Shown here: positions 38,457 to 47,017 of the stretch, piece after piece
Layout: each line of letters begins with the position of its first letter
Numbering within the stretch: the stretch's first letter is position 1
Assembly: GCF_014897705.1 (NCBI RefSeq)
Contig: NZ_JABUXV010000015.1
Span: forward strand, 1 to 64,000
Length of the DNA stretch: 64,000 bases
From: Brachybacterium sp. FME24
GTDB lineage: Bacteria; Actinomycetota; Actinomycetes; Actinomycetales; Dermabacteraceae
Direction of reading: 5' to 3'
The notes under the pieces: generated by a model
Database searches by the model: none
Seen by the model: the letters and a program-made list of their open reading frames with translations, nothing else
What the model was told of the DNA's origin: nothing
Program-made: the position numbers and the translations under genes

Positions 38457-40118
38457 CTATGCCTGTGCCGGTGGTGCGGTTCGCGCGAAGCGCTCCGCGA
38501 GATGCTCCGCGTCGAAGCGAGCCCGGGCCGGCTGCTGCCACGCACCGTCGGCGAGGACGGTGCGCACGCCGTCCCCCTCGAGCCAGGTGAGCAGGATCTC
38601 GGTCTCCTGGTGGTATCCCTGGCACATCGGTGCGGCGAGGTCCGTCTCCCCGGTGCCGGTGAGCGCCAGGGATCGGGCGGTGGCGACCGGGTCGGCGTGC
38701 GCGGGGACCAGGGCAGTCCCGGCGAAGCGACCGTGACGAACAGCCAGCAGTTCCCATCCTCGGGCGTCGATCACCGGGTCGGAGCTGGGGCGCGCTGCGA
38801 CCAGCAGCGGCACGGCCCCGATCGCCCGCAGGCGGGCTGCACGCCGGGCCGCGGCGAGGAAGGCCAGAGTCAGCCTCTGCAGCTTCTCGGCGTCCTCGTA
38901 GCGACCGGCCGCGACATGGATGCGCAGACGTTCTGCGACGTGGTCGAGGACCTGCCGAGGATCCGTGAGCATCGCGCGGCGGAGGGTGTCCCGGTGGCTC
39001 GACGCCGGACTCAGGGTGCGGCGGGCGCCCTGTTCGAAGGAGGCCCCGCGGCCGAGCACCGCATCGGCCAGCAGACCACGCATCGGCTCGACGTCATGTC
39101 GGGAGGCGAGTGGGCCGATCTGGGCGGACCCGTCGTCCTCCGGGCGGGCGAGCCGTGCGGCCCGCAGCCCTTCGGTGCCGGTCCCGAGACGCAACCACAG
39201 CGCCTTCTGCGGGGTGAGCCCATGCCGGTTCGACGGAGGCTTCTCCCGTCCGATGATCCTCAGCTCACGAATCGCCGCCTCGGTCGCCGTGGTGCATTCG
39301 ATGATCCGGATCGAGGCGGCACGCGGCAGCATGTCGAGCACCTTGCGCCGGGTCTCCGCGGCCGTGAAGTAGGTGCGAACTCGCGAACGAAGGTTGCGGG
39401 ACGTCCCCACGTAGAGCACCGCGTCCTGCTCATCGAGGAACTGGTACACGCCCGGGACGGAGGGGATGTCGTCGGCCAGATGCTTCTTCCGCAGTTGGGC
39501 GGGAGAAGCTCGGCGATGCGCGGAGGTCAGGTCCTCGAGGGTGGTGGCCCCCTTGGGGCCCAGCCTGTCGATGATCGCATGGAGCACATCGACCGTCGCC
39601 CGGGCATCCGACAGGGCCCGGTGGTCCGGGGTGATGCTCGCACCGACGTGAGCAGCGAGTGTCGAGAGCTTGTGGTCGCGCACCTCGTCGCGCCGGAACA
39701 CCGTGCGCGCGAGGGCGAGAGTGTCGAGCACCTGGGGCCGGGGCCACCCGATGTCGCAGCGGGCGGCCTGGGCGGTCAGGAAGGAGAGGTCGAATCGTGC
39801 GTTGTGCGCGACCAGCGCGGCGTCCCCCACGAAGTCGAGGAACATCGGCAGCACCGTGGAGATGGGCGGGGCGCCGGCCACGGACGCGTCCGTGATGCCC
39901 GTGAGCGAGGCGATGTACGCGGGGATCGGACGCTCGGGATCGACGAAGGTGCGGAATTCCCCGAGCACCTCGCCGCCACGCACCTTGACCGCGCCGATCT
40001 CCGTGATCGCATCTGCCGAGGGATTCGTGCCGGTGGTCTCGAGGTCGACGACGACGAGGGTGGCATCCACGAGCGGGGTGCCGAGATCGTCGAAGCTCAG
40101 TTGGCGGCGCGCGGACAT
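38457..40118 (-). CDS. DEDDh exonuclease fused to a GIY-YIG domain
   Basis: The 553-aa protein joins a DnaQ-like 3'-5' exonuclease (about 15-185) to a UvrC-type GIY-YIG endonuclease domain (about 210-290). The exonuclease acidic residues are VVVDLETTG (Asp25, Glu27), HNARFDLSF and DHRALSDARATVD. The GIY-YIG cues are VPGVYQFLDEQD and LYVGTSRNLRSRV. A ~260-residue C-terminal domain follows without a motif I know. The architecture is conserved in actinobacteria (Rv2191-like) and suggests a role in DNA repair. The ATG at 40118 gives MSARRQLSFDD. Confidence 0.92.
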   Translation of the reverse strand: MSARRQLSFDDLGTPLVDATLVVVDLETTGTNPSADAITEIGAVKVRGGEVLGEFRTFVDPERPIPAYIASLTGITDASVAGAPPISTVLPMFLDFVGDAALVAHNARFDLSFLTAQAARCDIGWPRPQVLDTLALARTVFRRDEVRDHKLSTLAAHVGASITPDHRALSDARATVDVLHAIIDRLGPKGATTLEDLTSAHRRASPAQLRKKHLADDIPSVPGVYQFLDEQDAVLYVGTSRNLRSRVRTYFTAAETRRKVLDMLPRAASIRIIECTTATEAAIRELRIIGREKPPSNRHGLTPQKALWLRLGTGTEGLRAARLARPEDDGSAQIGPLASRHDVEPMRGLLADAVLGRGASFEQGARRTLSPASSHRDTLRRAMLTDPRQVLDHVAERLRIHVAAGRYEDAEKLQRLTLAFLAAARRAARLRAIGAVPLLVAARPSSDPVIDARGWELLAVRHGRFAGTALVPAHADPVATARSLALTGTGETDLAAPMCQGYHQETEILLTWLEGDGVRTVLADGAWQQPARARFDAEHLAERFARTAPPAQA

Positions 40119-40146
40119 GCCCGCAGACTACGAGGCGGCCCTGACG

Positions 40147-40183
40147 GTCGGGCAGGAGCGCGGGGCACGCGCTCCCGCCCGAC
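40147..40183 (-). terminator. Terminator of the acyl-CoA synthetase gene
   Basis: A 16-bp stem with one mismatch (40147-40162 with 40168-40183), 57 bases past the stop of the leftward fadD-like gene. Confidence 0.65.
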
Positions 40184-40239
40184 CTCGAGGTAACGGGTCG
40201 TGGCCGTGCAAGGACCGGTCGAGCTGGTCGCCGTCGCGC

Positions 40240-42048
40240 TCAGGCGGCGGGCTTGGACTGCGAGTAGATCTTCTCGATGATCGGTGCCATGTCCTTGACC
40301 ACGACGTTCCGCTTGAGCTTCAGCGAGGGGGTCAGGTAGCCGTTCTCCTCGGTGAAGTCGGAATCGATCACTTCGAAGGCACGGATCGACTCCGCCCGGG
40401 AGACGGACTGGTTGGCCCTGTCCACGACCGTCTGCAGCTCGGCGAGGACCGTGGGGTCCTGGGCGGCCTCCGCCACGGTCATCTCCGGCAGGTTGCTGTT
40501 CTTGAGCCAGGTGGGCAGCATCTCTGCGTCGAGCGTGAGGATCGTGGCGACGAACGGTCTCTGGTCGCCGATGACGACGCACTGGCTGACCAGCGGGTGC
40601 GCACGGAGCTGGTCCTCGAGCTGCGCGGGGGAGATGTTCTTGCCCGCGGCGGTCACGATGACCTCCTTGCTGCGACCGGTGATGGTCAGGTCGCCTTCGG
40701 AGTCCAGGGAACCGAGGTCGCCGGTGCGGAACCAGCCGTCCCTCATGGTCTCTGCGGTGGCCTCGGGGTTGTTGTGATAACCCTTGAAGACCATCACCCC
40801 CTTGACCAGGATCTCTCCGTTGTCGTCGATGGCGACCGTCGAGCCCGGCAGCGGCGGGCCGACGGTCCCCGGCGTCACCGCCCACGGAAGATTCACGCAG
40901 ATGGGTGCGGTGGTCTCGGTGAGACCGTAGCCCTCCAGGATCGTCACGCCGATACCGCGGAAGAAGTGGGCCAGACGGGCACCGAGCGGGGCGCCGCCGG
41001 AGACCGCCCAGCTGACGTCGCCGCCCATCGCCTCGCGCAGCTTGCCGTAGACCAGCTTGTCGAACACCGCGTGCTTGGCCTTGAGGACCAGCGGCACCTT
41101 CCCGGCGGCCAGCGCCTTCGAGTAGGCGATCGCGGTCTCGGCGGCGGTCGTGAAGATCTTCCCGCGGCCGCCGGCGATGGCCTTGGCCTCGGCGCCGTTG
41201 TAGACCTTCTCGAAGACCCGCGGAACGGCGAGCAGGAAGGTGGGCTTGAACGCCGCGAGATCCGGCAGCAGGTTCTTCGTGTCCGGCGTGAACGCCGTCG
41301 TCACCGGCCAGGAGGCGGTGAGCACCGAGATCAGGCGGGCGAAGACGTGCGCCATCGGCAGGAACATCAGTACTCGGGCCCCGGGAGGCAGCACCTCTTT
41401 GCCGAGGAGGTTCAGGGCGCTCCGGGTGGTGTCCACGAAGTTCGAATGGGTGAGCTCGGCACCCTTGGGGCGCCCGGTGGTGCCCGAGGTGTAGATGATC
41501 GTGGCGACGTCCTCGAGGGTGCGGGAGGTGCGGCGGGCCTCGAGGTCCGCGTCGCTCACTTCGGAGCCGCGCTCCTTGAGGTCATCGAGCACGCCCTCGT
41601 CGATCACACCGATGTGCTCGAGCGCGGGCAGCTCGCCCCGCACGGACTCCATGTCCTCCTTGTGCCGGTTCGCCTCGACCAGCGCGAAGCGGGCCCCGGC
41701 GTCGGAGGCGATCCATTGGATCTGGCTGGGGGAGGAGGTCTCGTAGATCGGCACGCTCACACCGCCGCTCCACCACACGGCCCAGTCGGCGAGGGCCCAT
41801 TCGTACCGGGTGCGCGAGAGGATCGCGACCACGTCCCCGGAGTGCAGTCCCGAGGCGATCAGCCCTTTGGCGACCAGCTTGACCTCGTCGATGAAGTCGG
41901 CGGTGGACAGGGGGCGGTAGCTGCCATCGGGCTGCGTCAGTTCGAAGATCGGGACGGACGGGTTCGAGCGGAGCCGCCCGAGAAGCAGATCCGTGGTGTT
42001 CTCGTCGGGTCGACTCACGTGCTGGGGGGCAGTCGTGAACTGCTTCAT
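40240..42048 (-). CDS. Long-chain fatty acid-CoA ligase (AMP-forming)
   Basis: The 602-aa adenylating enzyme has the P-loop-like motif IIYTSGTTGRPKGAE, A5 motif EGYGLTET, hinge FRTGDLGSLDSEG and a C-terminal catalytic Lys region (LKLKRNVVVKDM). It activates fatty acids for lipid synthesis or oxidation. The closest arrangement I recall is mycobacterial fadD15, which lies in the same neighbourhood. The ATG at 42048 gives MKQFTTAPQHV and is preceded by a GAAGGAG-like RBS. It is divergent from the glucokinase gene. Confidence 0.92.
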   Translation of the reverse strand: MKQFTTAPQHVSRPDENTTDLLLGRLRSNPSVPIFELTQPDGSYRPLSTADFIDEVKLVAKGLIASGLHSGDVVAILSRTRYEWALADWAVWWSGGVSVPIYETSSPSQIQWIASDAGARFALVEANRHKEDMESVRGELPALEHIGVIDEGVLDDLKERGSEVSDADLEARRTSRTLEDVATIIYTSGTTGRPKGAELTHSNFVDTTRSALNLLGKEVLPPGARVLMFLPMAHVFARLISVLTASWPVTTAFTPDTKNLLPDLAAFKPTFLLAVPRVFEKVYNGAEAKAIAGGRGKIFTTAAETAIAYSKALAAGKVPLVLKAKHAVFDKLVYGKLREAMGGDVSWAVSGGAPLGARLAHFFRGIGVTILEGYGLTETTAPICVNLPWAVTPGTVGPPLPGSTVAIDDNGEILVKGVMVFKGYHNNPEATAETMRDGWFRTGDLGSLDSEGDLTITGRSKEVIVTAAGKNISPAQLEDQLRAHPLVSQCVVIGDQRPFVATILTLDAEMLPTWLKNSNLPEMTVAEAAQDPTVLAELQTVVDRANQSVSRAESIRAFEVIDSDFTEENGYLTPSLKLKRNVVVKDMAPIIEKIYSQSKPAA

Positions 42049-42126
42049 CGAATCTCCTTCGATCCGGGCGGAGCGCGTGTGCGACAGGGTGGGCGCCTGC
42101 CCGGACGCGCTGGTGGGGTCGCCCCG

Positions 42127-42132
42127 ATCTTA
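42127..42132 (-). promoter_or_regulatory. -10 element for the acyl-CoA synthetase gene
   Basis: On the minus strand TAAGAT lies about 78 bases before the start, in the divergent region shared with the glucokinase gene. Confidence 0.4.
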
Positions 42133-42145
42133 CGACAGCGCCACC

Positions 42146-42151
42146 TACGAT
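42146..42151 (+). promoter_or_regulatory. -10 element for the ROK glucokinase gene
   Basis: TACGAT lies about 68 bases before the glucokinase ATG. The opposing -10 for the acyl-CoA synthetase lies 13 bases away, so the two promoters face away from each other with overlapping upstream DNA. Confidence 0.4.
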
Positions 42152-42219
42152 AGGTCCCGACAGGCTGGATGGCCGGGGTATCGGAATGAAGCGATCATGC
42201 GTGATCGAGAAGGAGCAGC

Positions 42220-43155
42220 ATGCTCTCCATCGGAGTGGACATCGGCGGCACGAAGATCGCGGCCGGAGTGGTCGACGAGGACGGCGAGATCATCGCCGCG
42301 ACCACCCGGAGTACTCCCGCCACGGATGCCGAGCTGATCGAGGCGGGCGTGGCCGATGCGGTGGCCGAGCTGCGGGCGAGCCACGATGTGGTCGGCGTCG
42401 GCGTCGGCGCCGCCGGATTCGTCAGCGCTGATCGTCGCGTCGTGAAGTTCGCGGCGAACCTCGCATGGCGTCAGCGCCCCTTGGCCGACGAGCTCGAACG
42501 CTTGACCGGTCTGCCGGTCGTGGTGGAGAACGATGCGAATGCGGCTGGTTGGGCCGAGTACCGATTCGGTGCGGCGACCGAGGCGAAGAACATGCTGATG
42601 GTCACCGTCGGCACCGGACTGGGCGGTGCGATCGTGCTGGACGGGCAGCTGATCCGCGGAGGGGACGGTTTCGCCGGCGAGGTCGCGCACATGACCGCGG
42701 TGCCCGACGGTCAGTGGTGCGGCTGCGGCCGCAAGGGTTGTCTCGAGCAGTACACCTCCGGGACCGCGCTGGTCCGCACCGCCAAGCGCCGCGCCTCCGC
42801 GGGCGATCCGCTGCTGGGCCCGCTGGTGCAGGCCGCCGGTGGGGCGAAGAAGGAGATCGACGGGCCGTTGATCACGCGACTCGCACAGCAGGGCGATCCC
42901 GGTGCGTGCGAGCTGATCGCGGAGCTCGGCACCTGGCTGGGGCTCGGCATGGCGTCGATCTCCTCGCTGCTGGATCCCGAGGTGATCGTCGTCGGCGGTG
43001 GCGTGGCGGCGGCAGGGGACCTCCTGCTGGATCCGGCCGGCAGCGCGTACGCCGCGAACCTGACTGCCCGGGCTCACCGCACGCTCGCGCCATTCGTGCT
43101 CGCGAACATGGGGAACCGGGCCGGGATCGTCGGGGCCGCAGATCTGGCGCGCTGA
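42220..43155 (+). CDS. ROK-family glucokinase
   Basis: The 311-aa sugar kinase has the ATP-binding DIGGTKIAAG, the sugar-binding ENDANAAGWAEY, the phosphate loop TVGTGLGGAI and the ROK zinc site (GEVAHMT plus CGCGRKGCLEQ). It should phosphorylate glucose with ATP. It has no HTH domain, so it is a kinase rather than a ROK repressor. The start follows AAGGAG. Confidence 0.92.
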   Translation: MLSIGVDIGGTKIAAGVVDEDGEIIAATTRSTPATDAELIEAGVADAVAELRASHDVVGVGVGAAGFVSADRRVVKFAANLAWRQRPLADELERLTGLPVVVENDANAAGWAEYRFGAATEAKNMLMVTVGTGLGGAIVLDGQLIRGGDGFAGEVAHMTAVPDGQWCGCGRKGCLEQYTSGTALVRTAKRRASAGDPLLGPLVQAAGGAKKEIDGPLITRLAQQGDPGACELIAELGTWLGLGMASISSLLDPEVIVVGGGVAAAGDLLLDPAGSAYAANLTARAHRTLAPFVLANMGNRAGIVGAADLAR

Positions 43156-43218
43156 ACCTGCTTGAGACCGCAGCCTGCTGACTCGCGCGCGCGACGACGC
43201 GCGACGACGACGGAGCCG

Positions 43219-43788
43219 TCAGACCTCGGCCCCGTTGTCATCCCCGTCCCGGGATCGGGGAACCCGTATGAGCAGGGAGACCACGCCGCCCACGGCGGCG
43301 AGTCCGCCCACGGCGCCGAGGATGCTCGGCACGGTCGGGGTCACCGTGGCCACGAGCATCAGCAGGAATCCGCCGATCAGCGCGGTCCAGGACCACAGGG
43401 CCCCTGAGGAAGGCTGCGGCAGATCAGGGTCCGGCGGTTCGAAATCTCCGTAGATGACCTCGTCGTCGTCGAGCTCTCGAGGGCCGGCGGCACCTCGCAG
43501 ACCGTCGATCCCGTCGCGAGCCCCGGCCGAGGGATGCGCAGCGCGCGCTCGGGCCCGGGATTCCGCGCTCGGGGCCTCCGGCGGGGAGTCCGCGCTGTAG
43601 GACCAGAGGTCGTCGTCGGCCACGCCTGTGCCCGGGGCATCGGAGTCCCACGGGTCGACAGGGTCCTGCGCGGCGGGCTCACGGGGAGCCTCACCGGGGC
43701 GCAGCACCATCCCCTCATCCTCGAGCATGCGGGCGAACTCGGCGTCGACGTCCCGCGGGTCCTGCGCGCTGCCGGGCTCCAGGCTCAT
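43219..43788 (-). CDS. Hypothetical membrane protein with acidic N-terminus
   Basis: The 189-aa protein has a long acidic, Pro-rich cytosolic region (about 1-130, with DVDAEFARMLEDEGM near the start) and two C-terminal TM helices (about 133-150 and 153-172), then RVPRSRDGDDNG. I do not recognise a named family. It is coupled to the upstream esterase by an ATGA overlap. Confidence 0.75.
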   Translation of the reverse strand: MSLEPGSAQDPRDVDAEFARMLEDEGMVLRPGEAPREPAAQDPVDPWDSDAPGTGVADDDLWSYSADSPPEAPSAESRARARAAHPSAGARDGIDGLRGAAGPRELDDDEVIYGDFEPPDPDLPQPSSGALWSWTALIGGFLLMLVATVTPTVPSILGAVGGLAAVGGVVSLLIRVPRSRDGDDNGAEV

Positions 43789-44561
43789 TGCTGTGCCCCC
43801 GCGAGGTGGGGCACGTGCTCCTCGAGGAAGCGCGCAGAGGCATCCAACAGGCGCTGGGCATCGTGATCGAGCGGAGCCAGGTGGTAACTGCGCGTGAGGG
43901 AAAGTCGCTCCACCGAGCCGTGCACCCCGGCGGCGACGAGTTCACTGTCCGTCGGCGGGACCGTGTGGTCGACGCTCGAGGTGGCCAGCAGCAGCGGCGC
44001 CTCCACGGCGCCGAGCCCCCGGCGGGTACGCCGGAACAGCCGGTTCAGCTGGGCGACGGCGCGCAGCGGCGTCCGCTCGTACGCCTCTTCGATGACTCCC
44101 TCCTTCGCGACGTTCGATCCGATCCCCGGTACCGTGCGCAGCAGCGGGGCGATGAGCTCGGCGAAACCCGCCGCGGCGGGCAGGGTCATCCCCGGATTCA
44201 CCGCCACGAGCGCCGAGATGCGGCCGCGGAGCTGGGGGTCCTGCGCGAGGGCGAGGGTGAGCGCGCCACCCATCGACAGTCCGCCCACGGCGATCGGCCC
44301 GCACCGATCCGAGAGCTCGAGCGCCGCATCGCGAACGTGCTCGTACCAGTCCTGCCATCGGTACCTGGTCAGGTCCTGCCAGGTGGTCGCGTGTCCGGGC
44401 AGGAGGGGGAGCTCGACGGCCCACCCGCGTGCCGCATGATCCTCGGCCCAGGGCCGCATCGACTGCGGCGACCCCGTGAATCCATGGCACAGGAGCAGAC
44501 CGCCGCGCGGGATAGAGTGACCTCGCGCGCGCCAGGGGCGGGACAGTTCGCTGAACGCCAT
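43785..44561 (-). CDS. Carboxylesterase-type alpha/beta hydrolase
   Basis: The 258-aa hydrolase resembles Est30/monoacylglycerol-lipase-like enzymes. It has the oxyanion segment LLCHGFTGSPQSM, nucleophile motif GGLSMGGAL, an Asp in ATSSVDHTVPP and a His in SYHLAPLDHD. The ATG at 44561 is chosen because the product starts at a typical point; the RBS is weak. The acyltransferase gene lies divergently 87 bases away, so a shared lipid role is plausible (inference). Confidence 0.87.
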   Translation of the reverse strand: MAFSELSRPWRARGHSIPRGGLLLCHGFTGSPQSMRPWAEDHAARGWAVELPLLPGHATTWQDLTRYRWQDWYEHVRDAALELSDRCGPIAVGGLSMGGALTLALAQDPQLRGRISALVAVNPGMTLPAAAGFAELIAPLLRTVPGIGSNVAKEGVIEEAYERTPLRAVAQLNRLFRRTRRGLGAVEAPLLLATSSVDHTVPPTDSELVAAGVHGSVERLSLTRSYHLAPLDHDAQRLLDASARFLEEHVPHLAGAQQ

Positions 44562-44648
44562 GGGTACATCGTCGCACCCGCGCGCGCCAGGTTCGTCCCA
44601 CCTTGCTCTGCGGATTGCTCTGCGGAGCGTGCACTCCAGGAGCTCACC

Positions 44649-45383
44649 GTGCTGTACGAGATCGCCAAACCCCTCGTCATGGCCGTGGCGAGGGTGCTCT
44701 GGAATCCGACGATCAGCGGGGTCGAGAACATTCCGGATGACGGACCGGTCATCATCGCCTCGAACCATCTGGCCTACTGCGACAGCGTCTTCCTGCCGGG
44801 GCAGGTGCGCCGATCGATGCACATCCTGGGGAAGTCGGACTTCTTCTCCGGGCGATCCCCGGCGAACAAGGTCATCGCCCAGGTGATGCGCGGACTCCAC
44901 GTGATGCCTGTGGACCGCACCGGTGGGAGCGCCTCGCGTTCGGCGATCGACGCCGGCCTTCACGTGCTGCGCGCGGGCAAAGTGCTCGGCATCTATCCGG
45001 AGGGCACCCGCAGTCCCGATGGCCGGCTCTATCGGGGGAAGACCGGCGTGGCTCGTTTCGCACTGGCCACCGGGACCCCGATCGTCCCGGTGGCGATGCT
45101 CGGTGCCCATGAGGCGCAGCGCGGACGGAAGTACTTCCCGCGGCGCACGCCCCGGATCCATGTGGTGCTCGGGGAGCCCCTGGATGGCCGGGCGATCGCA
45201 CGCACGCTCGAGTCGGCCGAGGAGGCGGCTGTCCTGCGAGGCGTGACCGATGCGGTCATGGATCGCATCCAGGAGCTGTCCGGCCAGGAGCGCAGCGATG
45301 AGTACGCCGCGGACGTCAAGAGACGGATGAGGGCTCAGGCGCAGTCGCCCGCCGGAGACTCGGAGCCCGACGCGAGGAGGTGA
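44649..45383 (+). CDS. 1-acylglycerol-3-phosphate acyltransferase family protein
   Basis: The 244-aa PlsC-like membrane-associated acyltransferase has the catalytic HX4D motif in NHLAYCDS and the substrate motif IYPEGTRSPDG. It probably makes phosphatidic acid. The GTG at 44649 follows CAGGAG; the long open frame upstream overlaps the divergent esterase and is not coding. Mycobacteria have a similar gene (Rv2182c) at the same position near aroG. Confidence 0.92.
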   Translation: MLYEIAKPLVMAVARVLWNPTISGVENIPDDGPVIIASNHLAYCDSVFLPGQVRRSMHILGKSDFFSGRSPANKVIAQVMRGLHVMPVDRTGGSASRSAIDAGLHVLRAGKVLGIYPEGTRSPDGRLYRGKTGVARFALATGTPIVPVAMLGAHEAQRGRKYFPRRTPRIHVVLGEPLDGRAIARTLESAEEAAVLRGVTDAVMDRIQELSGQERSDEYAADVKRRMRAQAQSPAGDSEPDARR

Positions 45384-45496
45384 GTCGATGGGGTGACCTG
45401 TGGGGGGCATGGATCGTCGGTGCCCCCTCGGCCACTCCGACGTCGAACTGTGGTCCCGCCCACTGGAAGCTGTCCGCTGCGCGCGCTCCCACTGCG

Positions 45497-45502
45497 TACT
45501 CT
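45497..45502 (+). promoter_or_regulatory. -10 element for leaderless DAHP synthase gene
   Basis: TACTCT is followed by six bases (GAAGGG) and the GTG at 45509. The purine run is too close to act as an RBS. Confidence 0.5.
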
Positions 45503-45508
45503 GAAGGG

Positions 45509-46903
45509 GTGACTCAGTACAGCTCCGATGCCCCCGCCCGCGCCCACGCCTTCTCGCTGTCCTCGGCCGACGACGGCCTGGCAGCTCTCGGTGCGTGGCG
45601 CGAGTATCCGCGGGTGCAGCAGCCGGTCTGGCCCGATGAGGCCGAGCGTGCGAAGGTCTTCGAGGATCTGCGCTCCGCCCCGCCGCTGGTCTTCGCCGGC
45701 GAGGTCGACGTGCTGCGAGACCGCGTCGCGGCAGCTGCTCGCGGGGAGGCGTTCCTGCTCGCGGGTGGGGACTGCGCAGAGACGTTCGCCGATTCCACCG
45801 CGGATCGCATCCGCAACAAGATCCGCACGATCCTGCAGATGTCAGCCGTGCTCACCTACGGTGCTTCTGTGCCGGTGGTGAAGATGGGACGCATGGCCGG
45901 CCAGTTCGCCAAGCCGCGCTCCTCCGCCGAGGAGACCATCGATGGGGTGACCCTGCCGACCTACCGCGGTGACGCCGTCAACGAATACGCCTTCACTCCC
46001 GAGGCACGGATCCCGGATCCGAAGCGACTGTGGCAGACCTACACGACCAGTGCGTCGACGCTGAATCTGCTGCGCGCCTTCACCGGCGGCGGATTCGCCG
46101 ACCTGCGGGAGGTGCACTCCTGGAATCGAGGCTTCACCTCCGGCACCGGGTACGACCGGTACGAGGAGCTGGCCGGCCAGGTCGACAAGGCGATCCGTTT
46201 CATGGACGCGATCGGGGCGGACTTCGACGCCCTCAAGGTCGTCGAGTTCTACGCCTCCCATGAAGCGCTGCTGCTGGATTACGAGGAGGCCCTGTCCCGG
46301 ATCGACTCCCGGACCGGGGAGATCTACGGCTGCTCGGGCCACTTCCTGTGGGTCGGGGAGCGCACCCGCCAGCTCGACGGTGCGCACGTGGATTTCATGG
46401 CCCGCCTGCGCAATCCGATCGGCGTCAAGCTCGGCCCGAACGCGTCGGTCGATGATGCGCTGCGTCTGGTCGACACCTTGGACCCCGAGCGTGAGCCCGG
46501 TCGTCTGACGTTCATCACCCGTATGGGAGCCGGGAAGATCCGTGACCGTCTCCCGGCGCTGGTCGAGGGCGTGCGCGACGCTGGCGCGCAGGTCGCCTGG
46601 GTGACCGATCCGATGCACGGCAACACGATCACCTCGTCCAACGGGTACAAGACCCGCCGCTTCGAGGACATCCTCGACGAGGTCGTCGGCTTCTTCGAGG
46701 TGCACCAGAGCCTGGGCACGATCCCGGCCGGGCTGCACATGGAGCTCACCGGCGACGACGTCACCGAGGTGCTCGGCGGCGCCGGAGAGATCGATGAGGA
46801 AGGTCTGACCCGGCGCTACGAGACCCTGGTCGATCCGCGTCTGAACCACCAGCAGTCCCTCGAACTCGCCTTCCTGGTCGCGGAGATGCTCTCGCGCCGC
46901 TGA
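45509..46903 (+). CDS. aroG: Type II 3-deoxy-7-phosphoheptulonate synthase
   Basis: First enzyme of the shikimate pathway, 464 aa, class II (plant/mycobacterial type). Typical segments are LLAGGDCAETF, KMGRMAGQFAKPRS, FCGSGHFLWVGERTRQ-like (YGCSGHFLWVGERT), GVKLGPNAS and VTDPMHGNT, which carry the metal-binding Cys, His, Glu and Asp residues. GTG at 45509 gives VTQYSSDAPARAH and matches the family length. No RBS is at a useful distance and a -10 hexamer ends six bases upstream, so it may be leaderless. Confidence 0.95.
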   Translation: MTQYSSDAPARAHAFSLSSADDGLAALGAWREYPRVQQPVWPDEAERAKVFEDLRSAPPLVFAGEVDVLRDRVAAAARGEAFLLAGGDCAETFADSTADRIRNKIRTILQMSAVLTYGASVPVVKMGRMAGQFAKPRSSAEETIDGVTLPTYRGDAVNEYAFTPEARIPDPKRLWQTYTTSASTLNLLRAFTGGGFADLREVHSWNRGFTSGTGYDRYEELAGQVDKAIRFMDAIGADFDALKVVEFYASHEALLLDYEEALSRIDSRTGEIYGCSGHFLWVGERTRQLDGAHVDFMARLRNPIGVKLGPNASVDDALRLVDTLDPEREPGRLTFITRMGAGKIRDRLPALVEGVRDAGAQVAWVTDPMHGNTITSSNGYKTRRFEDILDEVVGFFEVHQSLGTIPAGLHMELTGDDVTEVLGGAGEIDEEGLTRRYETLVDPRLNHQQSLELAFLVAEMLSRR

Positions 46904-46931
46904 GTCGATCGACGTGCCCGGTCCGAGGACT

Positions 46932-46981
46932 GCAGGACGCCGTCGGTGCCTTCCCACCGGGAGGTGCCGGCGGCGTCCTGC
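46932..46981. terminator. Terminator between aroG and the PASTA kinase gene
   Basis: An 11-bp perfect outer stem (46932-46942 with 46971-46981) encloses a structured 28-base interior. It lies between the ends of convergent genes. Confidence 0.65.
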
Positions 46982-47017
46982 ACTGCTCCCCGGGAAGCAG
47001 GCAGAATCGAGAACAGG

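Noticed and set aside
39670..42153. 827-codon rightward frame opposite the nuclease and acyl-CoA synthetase genes
   Set aside because: It spans two well-supported leftward genes and the gap between them. Its translation is the repetitive Gly/Val/Arg/Asp pattern of an antisense shadow.
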